NCBI GenBank assembly: GCA_011959285.1
Contig: BLLW01000017.1
Location: forward strand, 1-62,294
Source of the DNA: Lachnospiraceae bacterium
Lineage (GTDB): Bacteria; Bacillota; Clostridia; Lachnospirales; Lachnospiraceae
DNA length: 62,294 nt
Direction: 5' to 3'
Shown here: one piece after another, positions 28,910-38,298 of the stretch
Position numbering within the stretch: position 1 is the first letter of the stretch
Layout: each line of letters opens with the position of its first letter
The notes under the pieces: generated by a model
What the model was told of the DNA's origin: nothing
What the model saw: the letters and a program-made list of their open reading frames with translations, nothing else
The model's database searches: none
Made by a program: the position numbers and the translations under genes

Positions 28910-31444
28910 ATGAAAAGAATGATAATCAAAGGGTCCATAGTGACTGCGGTATTTTTTGCGACCCTTTTTATTGTAAGCAGTGTTATGAATAAAGGAAATA
29001 CCGATATGACCATGGAGATGAGCAAGGCTTCTTATCCGGTAATCGGTGTACAGTACGGCGGATACCGCATCAATGAGATGCACGGATATGCCCAGGCGAT
29101 GGAACCGGGGCAGATGCGGGAGAGCATTACCCCTCTTGCCGCCGGCAGAAAGGTAAGTCTCGAGATCGACACTTACGGAAGGGAAATCTCCCAGATTGTA
29201 TATGAGGTGAGGAATCTGGAGGGAAGCAGGCTGATTGAGAGCACGCAGGTGCCGGAATTTGAGCAGGACGGGGAACGGATTTCGCTTTCCTTCGCACTGA
29301 AGGATCTGATAGCGGTCAATCAAGAGTATATGCTGGTCATTTTGCTTTCAATGGAGGACGGGAGCGAAATCAGATATTATACAAGGGTGGTCAGCACAGA
29401 AGAGTATCATGCAAGTGATAAACTTGATTATATCTATGATTTTTCCAGAAGAACCTTCGACAAGGAAGCTGCAAAGGAACTTACAAAGTATCTGGAGTCC
29501 AATGCGGAAGGGGATAATACCACTTTTGGAAGGGTCACGATTCACAGCAGCTTTAAGCAGGTGACCTGGGGAGATTTAGAGATTGAAAGAGTGACACAGC
29601 CGGAGATCACCATCAAGGAACTAGGACCCCAGACGGGAAGTTTTCAAGTGGCATATTATGTCTCCACGCCGGACGGCAGAGATAAAAATTATTACAGGGT
29701 AAAAGAGTTTTACCGTGTGCGTTACACGCCTGAGCGGATGTATCTTCTGGATTTTGAGCGGACAATGGATCAAATGTTTGATGCAGAGGCTGATGTGTAT
29801 GCCAACAATAAGATTTTGCTTGGGATTACCAGCGGTCAAGTTCCGATTAAGGAAAGTGATGGGGGAAACGTATTTGCATATGTGATTGGAGACCGCCTGT
29901 ACAGTTATAATGTGGCGGATAATAAGATGGCGCTTTTATTTGGCTTTTATGATAAAGAGAATGAGGATAAGCGGACACTGTACGATGGTCACGAAATCAA
30001 GATCTTAAATGCAGACGAGGGCGGCAACGTTATTTTCATGGTTTACGGGTATATGAACCGGGGACACCATGAAGGCCAGGTGGGAATCTCCGTCTATTAC
30101 TATGACAGTTCGGTGAACACAGTAGAAGAAATGGTGTATATTCCGTTTACCAGTTCTCAGGATCTTCTTATAGAGGAAGTGGATCAGCTCTCCTACATCA
30201 ATAGAAATAGTATGCTTTATCTGAAATGGGGAAGCCAGATTTATGGCATCAATGTCATGGAGCGGACTTGTGAGGTGATGGTTGAGAATCTTTCTGAGGG
30301 AAGCTATAAGGTTTCTGACAGCAATAAAATGGCTGTGTGGCAGAAGGGAAATGATCCTTATCATGTGAAGGAACTGATTTTGATGAATCTGACCAACGGG
30401 AAGCAGAAGAGTATTCAGGCAGGAACGGGAGAAGTAGTAGCACCCATCGGATTCATGGGCGAAGACTTGATTTACGGCGTTGCAAGGGAAAGAGATATTG
30501 TGATGGATTATGCGGGAAATACCATCTTTCCCATGTACTGTGTAAAGATTGAAAATGAAACGGAAGGGGTGCTTAAGACTTACCGGCAGGAAAATGTTTA
30601 CATCACGGGCGGAGAGGTCACCGGAAATCAGATAATCCTATCCCGCGTGGAAAAGGGAGAGGACGGTTTTTATCAGGAAATCAAGGATGATCAGATCATG
30701 AATGGAGAAACGGCGTTAGAGAGCAAGAACACCATTGAGACGGTGGTCACAGAAAAATACGAAAAACTGACGCAGATAGCCGTTATGAAAGCCATTAATG
30801 CGGCAACGATGAAACAGCTCACCCCCAGGGAAGTTCTGTTTGAGGGTGAAAGAACGGTGAGTCTGCCTCTCCCTGAGGAGCAGCCGGGCAGGTACTATGT
30901 CTATGGCAAGAATGGCATAGAAAAAATCTTTACCAGTGAAAACAATGCGGTCAACCATGCGGAAAAGATTTCAGGGGTGGTCATTGATGAAGACGGATAT
31001 TATGTGTGGTCGAGAGGCAACCGGAGCCTTAAGAATCAGATCATGGCGATTCAGGGGGAGATGATGACGGAAGAAAAGGATTCTCTTGCCGTCTGCCTGG
31101 ATACGATGTTGGAATATGAAGGTGTCATAAGAAATTCCAAGTATATGCTGGCAAGCGGGGAATCTGTCATGGATATTTTGGAGGAGGGGCTTCCTGATGT
31201 GCAGATACTTGATCTGACGGGGTGCTCCCTGGATGCGGTGCTCTATTACGTAAATAAGGATATCCCTGTGCTTGTCATGATGCGGGATGGGTCGGCGGTG
31301 TTGCTGATCGGATTTAATGAATTGAATACTGTGGTGATGAACCCGGAAACAGGAACGGTGTATAAAGTTGGAATGAATGATTCTAAAGAGTGGTTTGAAG
31401 AAAATGGAAACTGCTTCATCACATACACCCGAAATGAAGAGTAA
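28910..31444 (+). CDS. Large membrane-anchored extracytoplasmic protein
   Basis: 844 residues from ATG 28910 (GGGAG upstream; an in-frame ATG 28859 overlaps the methyltransferase gene). One N-terminal membrane segment (about 6-25), the rest presumably outside. Middle part is beta-rich, like a propeller or repeat of strands. The last about 110 residues (DVQILDLTGCSLDAVLYYVNK, later MNPETGTVYKV) resemble C39-like peptidase or bacteriocin-processing folds, but the Cys is not in the usual N-terminal place, so an inactive version is likely. No function can be given. Confidence 0.7.
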   Translation: MKRMIIKGSIVTAVFFATLFIVSSVMNKGNTDMTMEMSKASYPVIGVQYGGYRINEMHGYAQAMEPGQMRESITPLAAGRKVSLEIDTYGREISQIVYEVRNLEGSRLIESTQVPEFEQDGERISLSFALKDLIAVNQEYMLVILLSMEDGSEIRYYTRVVSTEEYHASDKLDYIYDFSRRTFDKEAAKELTKYLESNAEGDNTTFGRVTIHSSFKQVTWGDLEIERVTQPEITIKELGPQTGSFQVAYYVSTPDGRDKNYYRVKEFYRVRYTPERMYLLDFERTMDQMFDAEADVYANNKILLGITSGQVPIKESDGGNVFAYVIGDRLYSYNVADNKMALLFGFYDKENEDKRTLYDGHEIKILNADEGGNVIFMVYGYMNRGHHEGQVGISVYYYDSSVNTVEEMVYIPFTSSQDLLIEEVDQLSYINRNSMLYLKWGSQIYGINVMERTCEVMVENLSEGSYKVSDSNKMAVWQKGNDPYHVKELILMNLTNGKQKSIQAGTGEVVAPIGFMGEDLIYGVARERDIVMDYAGNTIFPMYCVKIENETEGVLKTYRQENVYITGGEVTGNQIILSRVEKGEDGFYQEIKDDQIMNGETALESKNTIETVVTEKYEKLTQIAVMKAINAATMKQLTPREVLFEGERTVSLPLPEEQPGRYYVYGKNGIEKIFTSENNAVNHAEKISGVVIDEDGYYVWSRGNRSLKNQIMAIQGEMMTEEKDSLAVCLDTMLEYEGVIRNSKYMLASGESVMDILEEGLPDVQILDLTGCSLDAVLYYVNKDIPVLVMMRDGSAVLLIGFNELNTVVMNPETGTVYKVGMNDSKEWFEENGNCFITYTRNEE

Positions 31445-31514
31445 TACAAGGGCGGAAACCAATAGTTGCCGGGGCTCAAACTAGAATTGGTGGCGCAACC
31501 GTAAGCAGGATAGG

Positions 31515-31520
31515 TATAAT
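31515..31520 (+). promoter_or_regulatory. Possible -10 element before the XRE regulator
   Basis: A perfect TATAAT lies 38 bases before ATG 31558. No good -35 box stands at 16-18 bases, so this is weak evidence; the sequence upstream is GC-richer. Confidence 0.35.
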
Positions 31521-31557
31521 CGGCTCATAAATTCAGACGGAATGTGAGGAGGAAAAG

Positions 31558-32373
31558 ATGAATATTGAAATTGCGAATCGATTGGTGAATTTGAGGAAGA
31601 GTAATAATCTATCTCAGGAGGCCTTGGCACAGAAACTGGGAATCAGCAGGCAGGCGGTCAGTAAGTGGGAGAGGGCGGAGGCATCACCCGATACGGATAA
31701 TTTGATTCTGCTGGCGCGGCTTTACGGCGTTTCATTGGATGAACTTCTAAAGACGGACGACGAGATCCCGAGACCATATGAAGAAGAACGGAATATGGAA
31801 GAAGAGGAGGGACGGTCTGGAGAGGAGGAAAATCCGGAATACGTGGATGTTAGTTTTCGGGGGATTCATGTAAAGAATCAAAATGAAGAGGTCCATGTGG
31901 GTTGGGATGGCATTCACGTGGATGATAAGAAAAAAGGGGACAATGTCCATATTGACAAGCAGGGTGTTTATGTAAACGGGGAAAAATATGATAAAAAATG
32001 GTTTTTCCATCATGCCCATTTTCCTATGACTATGATCATTACAATTGCATACATTGTGATAGGATGCGCTTATAGAGCGTGGCATCCGGGATGGCTTTTG
32101 TTTTTGTTGGTTCCCATCTGGTATTCGCTGGTGGAGGCGATAGAAAGAAGGAACGCCCATTGTTTCGCCTATCCGGTGCTGGCAACGCTGGTGTATCTTT
32201 GCCTGGGATTTTTTGGATCCGCATGGCATCCTGCATGGGTGGTTTACCTGACGGTACCGCTGTATTATGCTCTGGTATCGTATTTTCAGGATTTGGCGCA
32301 TAGGAAAAAGAAAGATGATGATTCCGTATATGACGCTTCAGAAGGGACGGGTGAGACAGATGAAGAACAATAA
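31558..32373 (+). CDS. Membrane-bound XRE family regulator
   Basis: 271 residues: N-terminal helix-turn-helix (about 8-62, LAQKLGISRQAVSKWERAEA), an acidic linker (about 70-155), and four predicted membrane segments. The membrane part holds two similar units, AWHPGWLLFLLVP and AWHPAWVVYLTVP, suggesting an internal duplication. This suggests a sensor that binds DNA while held at the membrane. Overlaps the next gene by 14 bases, so the two work together. Confidence 0.8.
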   Translation: MNIEIANRLVNLRKSNNLSQEALAQKLGISRQAVSKWERAEASPDTDNLILLARLYGVSLDELLKTDDEIPRPYEEERNMEEEEGRSGEEENPEYVDVSFRGIHVKNQNEEVHVGWDGIHVDDKKKGDNVHIDKQGVYVNGEKYDKKWFFHHAHFPMTMIITIAYIVIGCAYRAWHPGWLLFLLVPIWYSLVEAIERRNAHCFAYPVLATLVYLCLGFFGSAWHPAWVVYLTVPLYYALVSYFQDLAHRKKKDDDSVYDASEGTGETDEEQ

Positions 32374-33337
32374 GGTTGCTTTGCTGTTAGGAGCCGCAGG
32401 GGTAATGGCTTCTGCTTTGCTGATCAGTGTGATGAGCGTCAAGAATGCGCCCCACAGGACGGGAATGGTGGTGTTTGCACTTGGAGGGAAGGCACAGCTT
32501 CGGAATACCATAGAGATTCCTATAGAAGAGCTGGACAGTCTGGTGATGGAATATGGAAGTAAGAATATAAAGGTTTATTTAACGCAGGATGATCATGTGA
32601 CGGTTAAGGAGTATCTGTACAGTGACAGCCCCAAAGCGACTGCGTCTGTATCTTATATGGAGAATAAGGAAGTAGTCGTGACAGGCACCAAGATGCATTC
32701 CTTCGTTATTTTTGGATTCTGGGGGGAAGGCGAAAGGATTGAGGTGTATGTGCCGGAAGGAAGCCTTGCAAAACTTTCTCTGGAGACGAGAAGCGGCAAT
32801 ATCACATCCGAGGCTTCCTGTGTAAGGGAAGAGGGGAGTCTATTGCTCAAAGCAGGGAGCGGAAATATCAAGTGGAGTAATGTGACGGCAGGTTCTGTTT
32901 TCGTCGAGGCGGGAAGCGGAAATGTGAAGCTGGAGAACATTCAGGGGAATCTTCGGGTCGAGACAGGAAGCGGCAATATCACAGGGAATCAAATCAGCGG
33001 TAAGGTGCGTGCCCAGGCAGGGAGCGGAAATATTACGCTGAAAGGAATTTCTGGCAGCGGAAGCGCCCAGGCTGGCAGTGGGAATGTACGGCTGGAAACC
33101 AACGAAGTCACCGGAGATATTGATCTTACCACAGGGAGCGGAAATATTTACTTAGAGCTGCCCCGTGAATTGGAATTTTATTTTCAAGCGGAAACCGGAA
33201 GCGGGAATATCAGTACGGATTTTGAGGATGCATTGTCCTATAATAATAGGGGAAATCGCGCTGAGGGAGAAGTGGGGGAAGCACAGGTCGATATACAGGT
33301 TCATGCGAACAGTGGGAATGTACGGGTTGCAAATTAA
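32360..33337 (+). CDS. DUF4097 beta-strand repeat protein
   Basis: 325 residues from ATG 32360: N-terminal membrane segment (about 6-23), then a right-handed beta-helix-like region with at least seven copies of a (A/T)GSGN(I/V) turn between residues about 148 and 325. DUF4097 proteins are often coded beside membrane-stress regulators (PspC/LiaF-like). The start lies inside the XRE gene, so expression is probably coupled. An ATG at 32267 in the same frame is unlikely. Confidence 0.82.
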   Translation: MKNNKVALLLGAAGVMASALLISVMSVKNAPHRTGMVVFALGGKAQLRNTIEIPIEELDSLVMEYGSKNIKVYLTQDDHVTVKEYLYSDSPKATASVSYMENKEVVVTGTKMHSFVIFGFWGEGERIEVYVPEGSLAKLSLETRSGNITSEASCVREEGSLLLKAGSGNIKWSNVTAGSVFVEAGSGNVKLENIQGNLRVETGSGNITGNQISGKVRAQAGSGNITLKGISGSGSAQAGSGNVRLETNEVTGDIDLTTGSGNIYLELPRELEFYFQAETGSGNISTDFEDALSYNNRGNRAEGEVGEAQVDIQVHANSGNVRVAN

Positions 33338-33367
33338 AGAATTTTATAAAAAGTTTGCGAAAAAGGA

Positions 33368-33397
33368 GGGAGGACCGATAAGCAGTTCTCCCTTTTT
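33368..33397 (+). terminator. Terminator after the DUF4097 gene
   Basis: GGGAGGAC (33368-33375) pairs with GTTCTCCC (33385-33392, one G-U) and is followed by five T. It separates this operon from the convergent RpiR gene. Confidence 0.8.
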
Positions 33398-33417
33398 GGT
33401 ATATTAGGTTTTAATGT

Positions 33418-34275
33418 TCACATCATTTTTTCTGTAATAACCTGAGAGGTTTTCTTTTTATTTTCTAGCGCTTTTTTTCCTAATCGTCTGTAGACCTCCG
33501 CATATAGAATATCGATCAAAAACAATTGAGAGGTTTTGTTTGAAATAGAGCCCCCCTCCATGGGTCCTTCGTTGGCGCCGCATGGCAGGAGGACATCTGA
33601 ATAAGCGGAAGCGGGGGTTTTTAAAAACATAGTTGCAAAAACAACGTGTGCTCCATTGGCGTGGCATATTCTGGAAATCTCAATGCAGTCTTTCGTAATG
33701 CCGGAATTGCTGAAAATGATTGCAAGATCTCCCTCGCCTAATAATGCCGCCTGTGTTAATTGAACATGGCTGTCGCTATTATATATGATATTAGGCATTA
33801 TTTTCAAAAATTTATTTTTTGCTTCGTTGGCAGTTGTGCCGGAGCCTCCAAATCCAAAAAAATGTATGCTATTGGAAGAAAGAATATAATCAACTGTTTT
33901 TGAAATGGCGCCAAAATTAAAAGAACGAAATGCGCAGTCAATCGCCTTCTGGTAGATCTGGAGAATCTTTTTGGAGGTATCTTCGCTGCCGGAAGAGTCT
34001 AGAATATTAATAGTATCTTTTGAATGTGTACTGTCGGGGGCAGAAGTGCTCAGGGCGAGAGACAGCTTGAAATCCTGATATCCTTTTAAAGAAAGTGTTC
34101 TGCAGAAACGGAACACGCTGGTTTCGCCTACATTGCATAGTTTCGCCAAATCATTAATGGTAACGTGCAACAGATCCTGTGGATTAGAGAGCACAACATC
34201 AGCCACTTTCTTTTCTGCTTTTGTCATTTTTGAATAAGTGGCGGTAATTTCATTCATTAAATTTGATGTTGCCAT
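33418..34275 (-). CDS. RpiR family transcriptional regulator
   Basis: 285 residues: N-terminal HTH_6 (about 1-77, LAKLCNVGETSVFRFCRTL) and a C-terminal SIS domain (about 125-260, FFGFGGSGTTANEAKNKF, IFSNSGITKDCIEI) that binds phosphosugars. RpiR proteins such as NanR of Clostridia and Firmicutes control sialic acid genes, sensing N-acetylmannosamine-6-phosphate. It is divergent from the aldolase gene of the nan-like operon, its expected target. Confidence 0.9.
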   Translation of the reverse strand: MATSNLMNEITATYSKMTKAEKKVADVVLSNPQDLLHVTINDLAKLCNVGETSVFRFCRTLSLKGYQDFKLSLALSTSAPDSTHSKDTINILDSSGSEDTSKKILQIYQKAIDCAFRSFNFGAISKTVDYILSSNSIHFFGFGGSGTTANEAKNKFLKIMPNIIYNSDSHVQLTQAALLGEGDLAIIFSNSGITKDCIEISRICHANGAHVVFATMFLKTPASAYSDVLLPCGANEGPMEGGSISNKTSQLFLIDILYAEVYRRLGKKALENKKKTSQVITEKMM

Positions 34276-34573
34276 AAAAATCTCCCTGTATAAAGACCTT
34301 TTTTATTCATTTTACCACAAATAATTATTTATTCAATGAAAAATAAGAGAAATGAATGATAAAATGCAGTATTTGATTATGGAAAATAATGGTTTGAAAA
34401 ATATAAAAGAAAAATTTTTTTTATAAAAAATGAAAATATTGGTATAATTGCTTAAAAATATCGCTTTACATAGCTGCATATTTGTGTTATTGTATGTTTA
34501 TTAGAAAAAAGAAAAAGGGAAAATAGAAATAGAAGAAAAATTTTCCTAAATCAAAAAAGGAGGAAAAGAAATT
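34276..34573. promoter_or_regulatory. Divergent control region between the RpiR gene and nan-like operon
   Basis: AT-rich, no gene. TTTATA (34420-34425), 17 bases and TATAAT (34443-34448) make a fair promoter for the operon, with a long leader of about 120 bases. AAATAATTATTT (34319-34330) is a 12-bp palindrome, and TTATTCA occurs at 34303 and 34329 with an inverted TGAATGA at 34353; these are candidate RpiR sites. AAAAAAGGAGG precedes the aldolase ATG. Confidence 0.45.
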
Positions 34574-35512
34574 ATGAAACCGAAGGAATTGCGAGAACAG
34601 TTGAAAGGAATTACTGCAATCAGCATTACGCCCTTTAAGGAAAACGGAGATTTTGATGCGGCGGGGTATGAAAAGAATCTTAAGTTTTTGTTAAAGGGAG
34701 GGCTGGACAAATCAAATTCTGTAATCGTAATCTGCGGAAGCACCGGCGAATGCGGCGCCATGGCAACCGGAGAGAGAAAAATGATTTTGGAAATGGTGGT
34801 GGATACGATTGGAGACTCGATACCGATTATTCAGGGGTGCAACAGTACGAATGTGAATGAATCGATTGAGCTCGCACAGCATGCGCAGGAGCATGGGGCT
34901 GCCGGCGTGATGGCACTGTCACCGTATTACTATCCAGCAAAAGATGAAAATTGTATCTATGCATTTTACGAGAAATTGGCAGGGAATACAGATTTAGGAA
35001 TTCTTTTGTATAACAACTTTGAGGTTATGAACGTAGATTGTCCAATCTCTGTACTCAAGCGATTAAAAGAGATTCCTAACATTGTCGGAATGAAGGAGTG
35101 TACACCTGCATTTTTTAAGATGACAAGAGTGGTGCAGGAAATTGGGGACAAGGTGTCGGTAGTAAATGGACATGGGGAATTTTTGGAGCCGTATGCAGCG
35201 CTGGCAGGAACGGCAGGATTTATTTCAAGTATGTGTAATATTGTACCGGAGCGCAGTGTTGCGATTTGGAATGCACGCTCTAGCGGCAATTATGAGGAGG
35301 CAAAAAAAATCCGCGATACCATGCTTCCGTATATGGATCTTGCGGTGAAATATTCCGGTATGGGAGGAGAGTATAAGGTAATTGCTTTGTTGAAATATAT
35401 GGCGGATCTGGCGGGTTCGTGCGGAGGATATACAAGGATACCGACGGTTCCTCTTACCGATGATGAAAAGGCAGAGGCGCGCAGGGTGGCAAAGGAGATT
35501 GGGATTATTTAA
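34574..35512 (+). CDS. nanA: DHDPS/NanA family aldolase, probable N-acetylneuraminate lyase
   Basis: 312 residues, class I aldolase fold. Schiff-base Lys in VGMKECTPAF, GSTGECGAM for the carboxylate-binding loop, and the Tyr in LLYNNF. NanA splits sialic acid into N-acetylmannosamine and pyruvate. The substrate loops differ from textbook NanA (GTGE, YNIP), so another keto-acid aldolase is possible; nanE and nanK in the same operon favour sialic acid. First gene of the operon, 15 bases before the binding protein. Confidence 0.7.
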   Translation: MKPKELREQLKGITAISITPFKENGDFDAAGYEKNLKFLLKGGLDKSNSVIVICGSTGECGAMATGERKMILEMVVDTIGDSIPIIQGCNSTNVNESIELAQHAQEHGAAGVMALSPYYYPAKDENCIYAFYEKLAGNTDLGILLYNNFEVMNVDCPISVLKRLKEIPNIVGMKECTPAFFKMTRVVQEIGDKVSVVNGHGEFLEPYAALAGTAGFISSMCNIVPERSVAIWNARSSGNYEEAKKIRDTMLPYMDLAVKYSGMGGEYKVIALLKYMADLAGSCGGYTRIPTVPLTDDEKAEARRVAKEIGII

Positions 35513-35526
35513 AGGAGGAGAAGCGT

Positions 35527-36867
35527 ATGAAGAATTGGAAAAAAATAGTGGGGTTTATGCTTTGCTTATGTATGACATTAGGATTAATGGCAGGATGCAG
35601 TTCTAAGGAAGAGGGAAAGGAAGAAGCAGGGACAAGGGCGGAGACAGAGTCAGATGCAGACACAGACACCAAGACAGAAGTGCAGGACGGCGGAGAAATT
35701 GTTACGCTGACATTTATGAGAACGGGAACGCCCGAGGTTCTGCGGGAGATTTTTGACCCGATTATTGCATCATTTGAAGAAGAACATCCGAATATCAAGA
35801 TTGATATGCAGGATCTAGGATGGGCGGATGCAGAGAAAACGATGCAGATCATGGCATCTTCACAGACACTTCCCGATGTTATGTACCATCTTCCGGCAAC
35901 CATATTTGATTTGGCAGATAAAGGGCTGATTGAGGATTTGACACCATATCTCGACGATGAATTAAAGGAAGACATGTATGCCTCCCTGCTCGAAGCGGGA
36001 AAGTATAATGACAAACAGTATATGATTACCTGCGGCGGTACGACGCTGCTATATTGGTATAACACGGAGCTTTTTGAGCAGGCAGGGCTGGATCCGGATA
36101 ATCCGCCTTCAACCTGGGAAGAATTTTTAGAGGCGGCAAAAGCAATCGATGAGAAGACAGACGCGGCAGGCGTGGCGATGTATGGAAGTCCGGCAGGCGG
36201 AGAAACATCATTCTTTTTTGAATCTTTGTTTGCTAGTGAAGTCGGAGGCGAAACATGGAACGGAGAGAGGTATACGTATGACCTTGAAGAGAATAGGGAA
36301 GCTGCGCTCAATACGCTGAATTTTATAAAGGAGATGACGCAGTATTCTCAGGGCAGTGTGGAGGAATTTGGACGTTTTGATATAAGAACGCTGCTGAGGG
36401 ATGGCAATGTGGGAATGGCGCTGGATGTAATCAATATGCAGAATCAGATTCAGGATGGACTGGACAGTGGCAAATTCAGGGTGGCTCAGCTTCCGGCTGG
36501 AAATAGCGGAAAACAGATATCAGCAGTAAATGCGGGCGGATTCTTTATTCCCACAAATAGTGAGCATAAAGAAGAGGCATGGACATTCCTTCGGTATCTT
36601 ATGAATACGGATAACCAGAAAGCGCATAGCACATATGGTTCCATTCCGGTTCTTCAGTCGGAGGCGGCAAAGTATGCGGGAAATGCATATTATGAAATCG
36701 TTATTCAATCTGTAAGCGACAGCGTGTCGGAAGGAATCACGCCCAAGGCGAATTCTTTATGGCAGGTGACAGGAGAACAATTACAACTTCTGATGATGGG
36801 CAATCAGGATGCAGAGACAACATTGGATAATATCATAGCAGGACATCAGGAAATTTACGAAGAATAG
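35527..36867 (+). CDS. ABC importer solute-binding lipoprotein (family 1)
   Basis: 446 residues: lipoprotein signal with lipobox LMAGC (Cys about 23), Glu/Asp-rich linker, and a family 1 sugar-binding fold. Gut Ruminococcus gnavus uses a binding protein of this kind for 2,7-anhydro-sialic acid. AAAGGAGGAG precedes the ATG. The cognate permease genes are separated from it by an IS110 insertion. Confidence 0.87.
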   Translation: MKNWKKIVGFMLCLCMTLGLMAGCSSKEEGKEEAGTRAETESDADTDTKTEVQDGGEIVTLTFMRTGTPEVLREIFDPIIASFEEEHPNIKIDMQDLGWADAEKTMQIMASSQTLPDVMYHLPATIFDLADKGLIEDLTPYLDDELKEDMYASLLEAGKYNDKQYMITCGGTTLLYWYNTELFEQAGLDPDNPPSTWEEFLEAAKAIDEKTDAAGVAMYGSPAGGETSFFFESLFASEVGGETWNGERYTYDLEENREAALNTLNFIKEMTQYSQGSVEEFGRFDIRTLLRDGNVGMALDVINMQNQIQDGLDSGKFRVAQLPAGNSGKQISAVNAGGFFIPTNSEHKEEAWTFLRYLMNTDNQKAHSTYGSIPVLQSEAAKYAGNAYYEIVIQSVSDSVSEGITPKANSLWQVTGEQLQLLMMGNQDAETTLDNIIAGHQEIYEE

Positions 36868-36874
36868 AATGTGA

Positions 36875-36917
36875 GAAGGGTGTCTGTAGAGCCAGGGCTT
36901 GCGGATATCCTTCTTTT
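36875..36917 (+). terminator. Terminator-like hairpin after the binding-protein gene
   Basis: GAAGG at 36875 and CCTTC at 36909 close a stem of about 18 bp with several G-U pairs and mismatches, followed by TTTTCTATTTTG. Partial stops behind binding-protein genes are common and keep their message in excess over permeases. Here it could also act on the original read-through before the IS insertion. Confidence 0.6.
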
Positions 36918-37050
36918 CTATTTTGTAGGAATCATAGGGAGAAGAAAGGTTGAAAAAGGATAGTAGAGATAACCCATTCCTATAAGGGCATAGCAAACAA
37001 ACCATCTGTTGATGGTCGATTGAAAATTGAATATGTAGCAAAGTTAAGGT

Positions 37051-38298
37051 TTATTCAGTAGCTGACTTGATTTTATATCCCTGAAACTGTGCCATTAAGA
37101 TAGCCTGCTCAACCGTGATTTCACGATTGACAGGAAGAATATCACTTTTTCGGTAAAGTTCAGAATTATAGGGTTCCTTATTTTTCAGCATGTTGTATAA
37201 TGCTGTTAGAAGCATTCTTGCTATTGCAATGATTGCTTTCTTGTGACCGCGCCGTTTTCTCAAACGAAGATAGCGGTTACGGATTTCTGGATGCTTTTCA
37301 CTTTTAACCACCGAGTTGGCGCATTGAACCAGAAGTGGTTTGATATAGCATCCGGCTTTGGAAACCCGGACAGATTTTTTCTTCCCTGCACTTTCATTGT
37401 TGGTCGGAGTAAGACCAGCCCATGAGCATAAGTGTTTCGCCGAAGGAAAAGCCTCCATATTCACACCGATTTCGGAAATGATGCCGATAGCGGTAAATGT
37501 ATTTTTGAATGATGGAGCGGTTAGGATTAGGTCGAGTTCTTGCTGATAGGGACTGGCGAGCGCAAGAATCAGTTCTTCTAGCTCTGCTTTCCGGGATTCC
37601 AAATCTTCAAAATGTTTTTTGATAATCTTTAATTTACCAGCCTGTTCCGGGGTAATAAACCCATCGATGGCGAGCTCTAATTCAGGAAGTTTTTTCTTCA
37701 TAGAGCCATGAATTAAAGATTCAATATCAAAAGAAGTGTCATGGGGATTTTCAAGAATCTTATCCAGAATTCTTTGAGAACTTTTACCAAAAGTGTCCGA
37801 AACAACGGAAGCCAATTGAATGTTGGAAACCGTGAGACAGTTTTGGAAACGGTTCTTCTCACTGGACATAAAGCAGGTTAGTTTGTAGCGATAGCGCATA
37901 AGGTCACGAAGCTGTCTGATATCAGCAGGAGGCATAAAGCTACCGGCAACAAGGTCATGCTTAAACAGGTCAGCAATCCATTTCGCATCTTTCTTGTCAG
38001 TTTTCTTTCCACGGATAGCCTTAACGTATTTTGGATGAGCAAGGACAATCGTACAATCGTTTTCCAAAACATTGTAGACAGGAATCCAGTATTTACCAGT
38101 AGATTCCATACAAACATCCTTGCAGTGATTGTCAAGCAGCCATTGTAACAATTCCTTCAACCCTTGTGTAAAGGTTGAGAAACGATGGCGCTTGTAGGTG
38201 GTAACACCTTGTTTGTTGGTGGAAGCGATGCAGGCAACGACAAAAGTCTTGTGAACATCAATACCACAACAGATTTGGTATACAATTTTTAAAGCCAT
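37051..38298 (-). CDS. IS110 family transposase (DEDD recombinase)
   Basis: 415 residues from ATG 38298, preceded by GAAAGGAG; an in-frame start at 38352 is less likely. N-terminal RuvC-like DEDD domain: GIDVHKTFVVAC (first Asp), MESTGKYW (Glu), KTDKKDAKWIADL (last Asp pair), then the C-terminal Transposase_20 domain with LTPTNNESAGKKKSVRVSKAG and the conserved Ser. The frame is intact, so the element may be active. These enzymes use a bridge RNA coded in the element. Confidence 0.93.
   Translation of the reverse strand: MALKIVYQICCGIDVHKTFVVACIASTNKQGVTTYKRHRFSTFTQGLKELLQWLLDNHCKDVCMESTGKYWIPVYNVLENDCTIVLAHPKYVKAIRGKKTDKKDAKWIADLFKHDLVAGSFMPPADIRQLRDLMRYRYKLTCFMSSEKNRFQNCLTVSNIQLASVVSDTFGKSSQRILDKILENPHDTSFDIESLIHGSMKKKLPELELAIDGFITPEQAGKLKIIKKHFEDLESRKAELEELILALASPYQQELDLILTAPSFKNTFTAIGIISEIGVNMEAFPSAKHLCSWAGLTPTNNESAGKKKSVRVSKAGCYIKPLLVQCANSVVKSEKHPEIRNRYLRLRKRRGHKKAIIAIARMLLTALYNMLKNKEPYNSELYRKSDILPVNREITVEQAILMAQFQGYKIKSATE

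Noticed and set aside
32760-33330. Regular short repeats, CRISPR-like at first sight
   Set aside because: They are in-frame codons for GSGN turns of a beta-helix protein, with no fixed repeat and spacer lengths.
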